A stretch of DNA of 19,701 nt from an uncultured Christensenellaceae bacterium (GTDB lineage Bacteria; Bacillota; Clostridia; Christensenellales; Pumilibacteraceae). The notes beneath the pieces were generated by a model. The model ran no database searches. It was given only the letters and a program-made list of their open reading frames with translations, and had not been told where the DNA came from. The position numbers were made by a program, and so were the translations under genes. Of the stretch, positions 15,443 to 19,701 are shown piece by piece (the stretch's first letter is position 1; each line of letters opens with the position of its first letter). The DNA lies in contig CAJUQF010000027.1 of the NCBI GenBank assembly GCA_910588315.1, forward strand, positions 1 through 19,701, in the 5' to 3' direction.

Positions 15443-15667
15443 TCACTCCACCGCCACGCAATCCGCCTCGCTTTTGCGTAACGTAAGCTCGTACCCGCGC
15501 AGCGTGATCTCTATAGGATCGCCGAGCGGCGCAAGCTTGCGTATAAAAACCTCCGCACCCGGCGTAATGCCCATATCGAACAGTCTGCGGCGGATCTTAC
15601 CCTCTCCGCCCACCGAAACGACCGCGCCGCGCTCGCCCGGTTTCAACTCGGATAACTTCTTTTCCAT
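15443..15667 (-). CDS. feoA: FeoA domain protein (second of the locus)
   Basis: A 74-residue SH3-like FeoA domain that assists FeoB in Fe2+ uptake. The typical pattern LSELKPGERGAVVSVGG, then RRRLFDMGITPGAEVFIRKLAPLGDPIEITLRGYELTLRKSEA, covers the whole protein. AAGGAG lies 15 bases before the ATG at 15667. feoB follows after 170 bases. A terminator-like hairpin and a palindrome lie just upstream, so its expression may differ from that of the first feoA. Two separate FeoA domains before FeoB are common in Clostridia. Confidence 0.93.
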   Translation of the reverse strand: MEKKLSELKPGERGAVVSVGGEGKIRRRLFDMGITPGAEVFIRKLAPLGDPIEITLRGYELTLRKSEADCVAVE

Positions 15668-15730
15668 TACAAATACAAACTCCTTCTCTCGAAATTCTTA
15701 TTGCACGTCGGTTAGCTGCCGCTATCCAAA

Positions 15731-15746
15731 GTTAGCTATTGCTAAC
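15731..15746. promoter_or_regulatory. Palindromic operator candidate between the two feoA genes
   Basis: Perfect palindrome GTTAGC-TATT-GCTAAC. With one extra base it matches the site at the feo promoter (16079-16095) at 14 of 17 positions. This is probably a binding site for an iron-responsive repressor (DtxR-like sites also use TTAG/CTAA halves, but the regulator is not identified). An alternative is simple hairpin formation in the RNA. Confidence 0.55.
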
Positions 15747-15754
15747 CCGTGTGC

Positions 15755-15804
15755 AAAAAAACACCCGTTTTGCGGCAAGACAAAAACGCTCACGCACAAA
15801 CGGG
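15755..15804 (-). terminator. Terminator-like hairpin overlapping the end of the first feoA
   Basis: On the minus strand CCCGTTTGTGCG (from 15804) pairs imperfectly with CGCAAAACGGG and is followed by GTGTTTTTTTG. The left arm contains the last codons of feoA. It could end part of the transcripts after the first feoA and so lower feoB relative to it. Confidence 0.55.
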
Positions 15805-16023
15805 ATTTTTAGTAACCATAATATTCTCGGCGACGTCGCGATCGATGGCGATACGCGAATCGTGAACTTTTATTATCATATTGCCGTCGGCAAAAGACAG
15901 CGGGGTCAGTTCCGCGCCCGACATGATGCCGAGATTTTCCAAATGCCGACGAAGTTTAACGTCCGTCGACTTAACGCGTATAACAAGCATAGACTGCCCG
16001 AGTATCGCACGTGCAAGCGGCAT
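15790..16023 (-). CDS. feoA: FeoA domain protein (first gene of the feo operon)
   Basis: A 77-residue FeoA domain: the central RRHLENLGIMSGAELTPLSF is the family hallmark, followed by NMIIKVHDSRIAIDRDVAENIMV. It is only distantly similar to the second FeoA, so the pair is old rather than a fresh duplication. The start ATG at 16023 has AAGGAG seven bases upstream. It is the first gene after the consensus feo promoter. Its tail codons form part of a terminator-like hairpin. Confidence 0.92.
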   Translation of the reverse strand: MPLARAILGQSMLVIRVKSTDVKLRRHLENLGIMSGAELTPLSFADGNMIIKVHDSRIAIDRDVAENIMVTKNPVCA

Positions 16024-16078
16024 AGTATCGCTCCTTTTAAATTAATTGCGCCCATCGCGTTCGCAACAAGCAACTTTA

Positions 16079-16095
16079 GTTAGCAATACGCAACT
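16079..16095. promoter_or_regulatory. Operator candidate at the feo promoter
   Basis: GTTAGCAATACGCAACT lies about 10-26 bases past the -10 box, over the expected early transcribed region. It is 14/17 identical to the palindrome before the second feoA. Further GTTGC half-sites occur around it. Iron-dependent repression is the likely purpose; the repressor gene is not in the window. Confidence 0.5.
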
Positions 16096-16104
16096 ATTGA
16101 ATGT

Positions 16105-16133
16105 ATTATATAGCAACGGGAATGATATGTCAA
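16105..16133 (-). promoter_or_regulatory. Consensus promoter of the feo operon
   Basis: Minus-strand TTGACA (16133-16128), 17 bases, TATAAT (16110-16105), both perfect. The predicted leader is about 75 bases and contains the operator candidate. Confidence 0.85.
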
Positions 16134-16281
16134 GCGAAAACTATCGAATTTCAAAATTTTTTCCGAAATTATTTTATATCTTTTTTTGTCCGCTATAGCG
16201 TAGATCTACCGTACGACGAAATATCGCCGCAGTATGGCAGCGCATTTCGGACATAAAGCTATCGCGAGTGTCGTATGCTTT

Positions 16282-17247
16282 TTACGACTTTAAAACGTTT
16301 ACGCGTCTATCTATGAGTTCAATCAGTTTCTGCCGCATTGTGTGCGACAGAAGCGAATTTTCGCACATATCGATATATTTATCCTTTAACGCTACTACCG
16401 CTTTTATTATCTTTTCGGAGGAACCGAGCGGCACCCCGATATTTTCGGCGAACGCCGTAAAATCTTTTTTTCTTGCATTACACAGTTTTCCGTTCATTGC
16501 CAGACCGAATTGATTATTATCTTCGGGAAGAATGACATTGACGGGCAACAAATCGTATGCCGGACTTAATTCATACTCGCCGCCGTTGGGTTTGTTTTCT
16601 ATCAGCGAGAAATTCTTTAAATGCATATCCGAATTGCCGACAATAAAGCAAAACACTATACGCATAAAGAACTCGCTCAAATCGAACATCGGACGCGACG
16701 AATACCTGCTTATGATTTTGCCGCAGCGCTCGTAAGAACCTTTGTACTTATCCTCTGTCAATCTCCCATCGAGCTGACAAAAATCCTCCATGGCAAGCTT
16801 TACTGTCACGTCGTTTCGCATAAATCTATCCACACGTTTCGTAATATACGCGTAGTTGTCGCCTACTTTCAAAAGCGCAAACGGCACGACCCTGATGCCT
16901 GTCGCCGTTGCCATGCTCATAACGAGATGCTCCGCTTCCGGTAATTTTTCAAACTGCTCGGTCTGCGGCTTTAATATATAACCGGACGGGTAATTTACGA
17001 GAGTGAGCCGCGGTTTACCGCCGTCGTCGGACAAATGCAACGATAGCTTTTTTTGCACGCCCGGTACGGTATATCCCCTACTCGCCGATTCGACCGCGAT
17101 CTTGTTCAAAGCAAATTCCGAAATATCTATCTCGGGAATACTCGACGTGCCGAAAAAAGCCGTAACGCATTTTTTATGCCATTGCGCCGACTTTTCTTTC
17201 GAGGATGCCGACTCCGCTATCTGCTTGCCGCAAAATAAACATTTCAT
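16282..17247 (-). CDS. hipT: HipT-like Ser/Thr kinase toxin (HipA C-terminal domain) with N-terminal zinc ribbon
   Basis: A 321-residue HipA-fold kinase. In studied relatives (HipA, HipT) such kinases phosphorylate an aminoacyl-tRNA synthetase and halt growth. Residues 1-30 form a putative zinc ribbon (Cys3, Cys6, His24, Cys27). The Gly-rich loop reads YTVPGVQKKLSLHL (59-72); position 60 is Thr where HipA has an autophosphorylated Ser. The catalytic segment VGNSDMHLKNFS contains Asp207 and Asn212, and SPAYDLL contains the metal-binding Asp232, so the kinase looks active. It lacks the usual HipA N-terminal subdomain, which is encoded separately by the preceding gene (ATGA overlap). Its substrate cannot be predicted. 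A tripartite hipB-hipS-hipT order fits the HipBST class. Confidence 0.9.
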   Translation of the reverse strand: MKCLFCGKQIAESASSKEKSAQWHKKCVTAFFGTSSIPEIDISEFALNKIAVESASRGYTVPGVQKKLSLHLSDDGGKPRLTLVNYPSGYILKPQTEQFEKLPEAEHLVMSMATATGIRVVPFALLKVGDNYAYITKRVDRFMRNDVTVKLAMEDFCQLDGRLTEDKYKGSYERCGKIISRYSSRPMFDLSEFFMRIVFCFIVGNSDMHLKNFSLIENKPNGGEYELSPAYDLLPVNVILPEDNNQFGLAMNGKLCNARKKDFTAFAENIGVPLGSSEKIIKAVVALKDKYIDMCENSLLSHTMRQKLIELIDRRVNVLKS

Positions 17248-17570
17248 AAACGTTCGCTCTCCACGCTCACATTGCCTATACAGTCTTTACACCCGACAAG
17301 CAATAATCCGAATCTGTCCCTGCGATCGATCTTCCAGCTTTTTACCAAAACATCCAAAAGCCATCCTTCCGGTATGAGCCCGTCGAAAAACGAAAATAAC
17401 GTTTTTGACTCGTACGCCTCGCGCCTAAGCGGCAACGTCAAACTGACCGAAGTCGCATTGTCTGTTTGCAAATACTCCGTGTCGTATATGAACGAATATC
17501 CGTCGTCGGTCTCTTTCAACTCGCCGGCGAATGCTCCGGAAACGTAAATGTACGCGGTTCTGTAAATCAT
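17244..17570 (-). CDS. hipS: HipS-like protein (HipA N-terminal subdomain), probable antitoxin
   Basis: A 108-residue protein corresponding to the N-terminal subdomain of HipA: AYIYVSGAFAGELKE, SVSLTLPLRREAYES, FFDGLIPEGWLLDVL and DRFGLLLVGCKDCIGNVSV are characteristic. In the described HipBST systems this separate piece, rather than HipB, neutralises the kinase, so it is the probable antitoxin. Its start ATG overlaps the hipB stop and its stop overlaps the hipT start (ATGA both times), giving tight translational coupling and equal dosage. The split is genuine rather than a broken hipA, because both parts have complete ends and the zinc ribbon begins the second. Confidence 0.88.
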   Translation of the reverse strand: MIYRTAYIYVSGAFAGELKETDDGYSFIYDTEYLQTDNATSVSLTLPLRREAYESKTLFSFFDGLIPEGWLLDVLVKSWKIDRRDRFGLLLVGCKDCIGNVSVESERL

Positions 17571-17767
17571 CTGTCTATCCTCTGCGGAACGACATGCGCT
17601 CCGAACATAGCAAGCGCCTGATTGACCTTATCCAACCGAACGGTCTGTTTCCCCTGCTCGAGTTCGCGTACGAATCTGAGTCCAAGTCCCGACCGCATTG
17701 CAAATTCTTCTTGAGTAAGTCCCAAAGCCTTTCTATGCTGTTTTACGTATTCGCCGATGTTATTCAT
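17567..17767 (-). CDS. hipB: HipB-like XRE repressor
   Basis: A 66-residue helix-turn-helix protein: KQHRKALGLTQEEFAMRSGLGLRFVRELEQGKQTVRLDKVNQAL is a classical HipB-type HTH, and the end MFGAHVVPQ is also typical. It should bind the three palindromes upstream and repress the operon, alone or with the HipST complex. The ATG at 17767 has no ribosome site; a TATAAT box lies only eight bases before it, so the mRNA may be nearly leaderless. It is the first gene of the hipB-hipS-hipT operon. Confidence 0.92.
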   Translation of the reverse strand: MNNIGEYVKQHRKALGLTQEEFAMRSGLGLRFVRELEQGKQTVRLDKVNQALAMFGAHVVPQRIDR

Positions 17768-17775
17768 TGCTTTAT

Positions 17776-17802
17776 ATTATACCCTTTAGGGACGAATGTC
17801 AA
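17776..17802 (-). promoter_or_regulatory. hipBST promoter with operator 1 in the spacer
   Basis: Minus-strand TTGACA (17802-17797), a 15-base spacer and TATAAT (17781-17776). Operator 1, ACCC-TTTA-GGGA (17781-17792), fills the spacer, so repressor and polymerase would exclude each other. The spacer is two bases shorter than ideal; an alternative -10 (TAATAT) two bases on would give 17. Confidence 0.65.
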
Positions 17803-17876
17803 GCATTTTCAATATATTATACCCGATTGGGATCATACTATAATATTTATGAATATTTATACCCGATAGGGATTAT
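17777..17876. promoter_or_regulatory. Three phased HipB operators
   Basis: Sites TTATACCC-N4-GGGA occur at ACCC positions 17781, 17821 and 17861, exactly 40 bp apart. The last two also share the base pattern GAT(T/A) in the gap and AT after GGG. The 40-bp step is close to four helical turns, which favours cooperative binding on one DNA face and possibly looping or wrapping. The sites lie between hipB and the divergent gene at 17987. Confidence 0.75.
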
Positions 17877-17971
17877 AACAGCCTTTCATATCCATAAATA
17901 AAAAGTACGTGCGTTATTGACATTACCTACTTAAAAGCGATAAAACTCGTAAAAAAACGACGCATAAATTT

Positions 17972-17980
17972 TGTTAGAAT
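17972..17980 (+). promoter_or_regulatory. Extended -10 element before the gene at 17987
   Basis: TG-T-TAGAAT lies six bases before the ATG, with no -35 box at the right distance and no ribosome site. A TTGACA at 17917-17922 with an ATAAAA box near 17940 is an alternative promoter giving a short leader. Confidence 0.45.
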
Positions 17981-17986
17981 GTATAC

Positions 17987-19141
17987 ATGAACATCGATGT
18001 TTCGGAAGAACCTCAATTACAGAACGCGTTACCGGACCAAGCGACGAACGACACGCTGTTTTTCGACGACGTTATGACTGCGCTTGCCGCAGCCGCGCCG
18101 CCGGGCAGTACGGTAAAGATAATCGGTTTCGAGCGTGCCGACATGTTTTTGCGCGCGGGATACAAGACCGTCGAGAACGAGCCGGACGTAACGATCGCGC
18201 GCGGCGGAGAACGCGAGTTCGAGATCGCGCGGCGCACCGAGTGCGGCAAGCTGATACTCTGCCCCACTCACGGCTACACGGCGGCGGCAAGCGCGGTATA
18301 CCGTGCTCGCGACAAGGCATTCGCGATAATGCGGCGCGGCGATAAACCGTTTGCGGCAGTGTTCGACGTATCGGACATCGACGACAACCTTGCGTCGCTG
18401 TTCGGCGAGATAGTTTCGCTCGATCTTGCGGCGTTCGACCTGACGTTTTCGGCGTACATGCGCGGCGAGCGCACGGACGAGCGCGTGACGAGCGAAGTTA
18501 CGCAGCTCGTAGCCGCGCTGACAGCCGAGCTCAAACCGCTCGAAAAGAACCGCACCGAACAAAAACGCGTGTTGCTGAAAGCCGGCAGACAGGCGGCGCG
18601 CATAGTGGAAAAAACGCCGGAACTGCTGCACGGTTCGGGCGCGGCGCAGACCGCGGAGGCGTTCAGGATGCTGTGCGCCGCAGAGGACCGACCGCTCGGC
18701 ATGCGCGGCGAAACGGAAATGCTGCTCGGCGCGTACGTTATAGATTTTTATATCAAGAGCCTGACGTCCGCAAAACCCGAATTCCCGCCGAACAACAACA
18801 AACGTATCGACAGCGTGTGCGAATATTTCCATGCCGATCTGCCGCGTGCGTGCGTATACGCCTCGCCCATATTTCCGCCGAACAAAATGCGATTGTACGA
18901 ATATCGGCTCGGCGAGTTTCGTTCCGATCAATTAAAACGCATAACGGCGCTGTCCGCACGGCAGAAATCGGCATGGCAGGTGTTTAAACGTCTGTACCCC
19001 GACGACGGATATTCGCTCAAAACGCTCGTCGATAAAACAGATATAGGGATATGTCTCGCGCTCGCGCCCGACGTGTTCACCGCCGAAACCATGCTGTCAT
19101 TTCTCAAACAGACGGGTACGCTCGAAAAATATATAGTATGA
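17987..19141 (+). CDS. Unknown protein, possibly a degenerate glycerol-1-phosphate / iron-alcohol-dehydrogenase-like protein
   Basis: A 384-residue, probably cytoplasmic protein without signal peptide or membrane helix. The order of segments recalls the G1P-dehydrogenase/AraM branch of the iron-containing dehydrogenases. These are a Rossmann-like strand TVKIIGFERADMFLRAGY (42-59), HGYTAAASAVY (95-105) where the family has its substrate/NAD loop, and PFAAVFDVSDID (121-132). Then come LFGEIVSLDLAAF (138-150), LLHGSGAAQTAEAF (213-226) and RGETEMLLGAYVIDFY (240-255). At the three places where active members have metal ligands (FGD, the EHxxxH-like stretch, HGE), this protein shows FGE, no His, and RGE. 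If the homology is right it cannot bind the metal normally and is a pseudo-enzyme or has a new role. I am unsure of the family. It is divergent from hipBST and has its own terminator. Confidence 0.85.
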   Translation: MNIDVSEEPQLQNALPDQATNDTLFFDDVMTALAAAAPPGSTVKIIGFERADMFLRAGYKTVENEPDVTIARGGEREFEIARRTECGKLILCPTHGYTAAASAVYRARDKAFAIMRRGDKPFAAVFDVSDIDDNLASLFGEIVSLDLAAFDLTFSAYMRGERTDERVTSEVTQLVAALTAELKPLEKNRTEQKRVLLKAGRQAARIVEKTPELLHGSGAAQTAEAFRMLCAAEDRPLGMRGETEMLLGAYVIDFYIKSLTSAKPEFPPNNNKRIDSVCEYFHADLPRACVYASPIFPPNKMRLYEYRLGEFRSDQLKRITALSARQKSAWQVFKRLYPDDGYSLKTLVDKTDIGICLALAPDVFTAETMLSFLKQTGTLEKYIV

Positions 19142-19166
19142 AATTCAGATTTGCCGAACAGATCGC

Positions 19167-19202
19167 AAAACGGACGCCGAGACATTTCTCGGCGCCCGTT
19201 TT
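19167..19202 (+). terminator. Rho-independent terminator after the gene at 17987
   Basis: A 15-position stem (AAAACGGaCGCCGAG with CTCGGCGcCCGTTTT) with one mismatch and a six-base loop, ending in TTTT, 26 bases past the stop codon. The flanking A-tract would also let it work in the other direction. Confidence 0.85.
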
Positions 19203-19210
19203 ATCATATT

Positions 19211-19297
19211 GCGCAGGCAACCCATTCCTTGCCTGCCATTACTTGGATTATTGCTTTGCCACAAGCGGAGCGCAAGAGTCTGCGCTCCATACAAAAA
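19211..19297. repeat. Dispersed hairpin repeat, family A, copy 2
   Basis: Diverged copy of the element at 9771-9867: GCAGGCAACCC, CTTGCCTGCC, the core GGATTATTGCTTTGCC and the closing GCGCTCCATACAAA correspond in order. The palindromic pairing is weaker than in copy 1. Confidence 0.6.
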
Positions 19298-19310
19298 TTG
19301 TTATGCCTAT

Positions 19311-19440
19311 CCCATTTTGTCATTTCGACCGGAGCGTAAGCGCAGCGGAGAAATCTCATTTACAAAACAATATGTATGAACAAATTAGGTTGATTCTTTA
19401 TTCTATTAGATTTCTCGACAAGCTCGAAATGACACAATGG
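19311..19440. mobile_element. Small inverted-repeat element, family B (MITE-like)
   Basis: The left arm (19311-19352) begins CCATTTTGTCATTTCGA and ends GAGAAATCT; the right arm (19408-19440) is its inverted, shorter version AGATTTCTCGAC...TCGAAATGACA. The whole unit is about 130 bp with an AT-rich centre and no coding capacity. The left arm with its flank recurs at 19647-19701 (52 of 55 positions), where the window ends. This GTCATTTCGA...GAGAAATCT type is a repeat motif seen in many bacterial genomes. Confidence 0.7.
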
Positions 19441-19479
19441 ACGATAATATGTCGTTCTTATTATGCAAAGCATTTATAT

Positions 19480-19578
19480 TGCGCAATTCGTAGGCAGGGA
19501 GACCCTTGACCGCCGTTTCTCGGATTATTGCTTTGCCACAAGCGGAGCGCAACGAGGTCTAAAGCTCCCTACAAACGT
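19480..19578. repeat. Dispersed hairpin repeat, family A, copy 3
   Basis: Shares GCGCAATTCGTAGGCAGGGAGACCC, CGGATTATTGCTTTGCC (each allowing small differences) and the end CTCCCTACAAACGTC with copy 1. A fourth, very partial copy (ATTGCGCAATTCG) follows at 19610-19622. Confidence 0.65.
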
Positions 19579-19646
19579 CTCTCTGTTATAGTTTTACGAT
19601 AAACATTTACATTGCGCAATTCGAATTGGCGATGATTGTACCTTGC

Positions 19647-19701
19647 CCCATTTTGTCATTTCGACCGGAGCGCAAGCGGAGCGAAGAAATCTCATTTACA
19701 A
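19647..19701. repeat. Family B repeat, left arm of a second copy, cut by the window end
   Basis: Identical to 19311-19365 at 52 of 55 positions. The window ends here, which would be natural for an assembly contig broken at a multicopy repeat. No gene is seen between 19203 and 19701. Confidence 0.75.

Noticed and set aside
13050..15812. Very long open frame on the plus strand opposite feoB and feoA
   Set aside because: Its translation is rich in Arg, His and Tyr without any domain, it is an antisense shadow of well-supported genes, and it has no ribosome site.
16134..16281. Terminator for hipT in the gap before feo
   Set aside because: TGTCCG...CGGACA can pair, but the loop is very long and the following bases on the minus strand are A rather than T.
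16282..17570. hipA broken by a frameshift
   Set aside because: Both parts have complete ends with ATGA overlaps and the second part starts with its own zinc ribbon, so a natural hipS/hipT split is more likely.
18029..18931. Open frame on the minus strand opposite the 384-aa gene
   Set aside because: Arg/Val-rich shadow translation; the plus-strand gene has balanced composition, its own terminator and a plausible promoter.

Overview
The window looks like a chromosomal fragment of an uncultured Clostridia-type member of the Bacillota, probably from gut or another anaerobic habitat. The reasons are strong GGAGG ribosome sites, consensus TTGACA/TATAAT promoters with 17-bp spacers, an XRE-cupin plus potABCD locus, a feoA-feoA-feoB locus with the small Cys-rich FeoB partner, and a one-domain zinc-ribbon protein. 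Base composition is fairly balanced, with AT-rich patches at about 3.8-5.05 kb and in the hip promoter region. No rRNA, tRNA, transposase, phage gene or CRISPR array is visible. The left edge is a run of ten C inside a gene. The right edge coincides with the end of a dispersed repeat. The window may therefore be a whole assembly contig.

Layout. 1-1694 (-): sensor histidine kinase running off the left edge. 1870-3738 (-): mnmG (tRNA wobble-uridine modification), closed by a clear terminator. 3.8-5.05 kb: an AT-rich islet with an unknown gene (-) divergent from a small XRE repressor (+), then an 88% identical second XRE repressor (+). Each repressor is preceded by a pair of TGTACA-N5-TGTACA operators exactly 31 bp apart. 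5.1-9.5 kb (-): potA-potB-potC-potD, a complete spermidine/putrescine ABC importer with overlapping genes. 9.5-10.27 kb: a non-coding block of dispersed repeats, including a 116-bp direct repeat. 10276-10845 (-): XRE-cupin regulator, the likely polyamine-responsive controller of pot, with a near-perfect promoter and a palindromic operator. 11035-11697 (-): flavodoxin-domain protein. 11.7-12.76 kb: mostly non-coding, with a 57-aa zinc-ribbon protein and a 321-bp inverted-repeat element.

12.76-16.13 kb (-): ferrous-iron uptake locus feoA-feoA-feoB-FeoB-associated protein. It has a consensus promoter, two related operator-like palindromes and an internal terminator-like hairpin. FeoB seems to carry a one-base frameshift close to its C terminus. 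16.28-17.77 kb (-): a tripartite hipB-hipS-hipT toxin-antitoxin operon with ATGA overlaps and three operators spaced exactly 40 bp apart. 17987-19141 (+): a 384-aa protein that resembles a degenerate glycerol-1-phosphate/iron-alcohol-dehydrogenase fold lacking the metal-ligand motifs. 19.2-19.7 kb: more copies of the dispersed repeats.

The recognisable physiology is nutrient import (polyamines, Fe2+) under dedicated repressors, plus a persistence-type toxin-antitoxin module. No single new defence or biosynthetic system is evident. The least ordinary signals are the duplicated repressor/operator cassette, the regularly phased HipB operators, several genes whose -10 box sits only 6-8 bases before the start codon (possible leaderless mRNAs), and the structured repeat elements.
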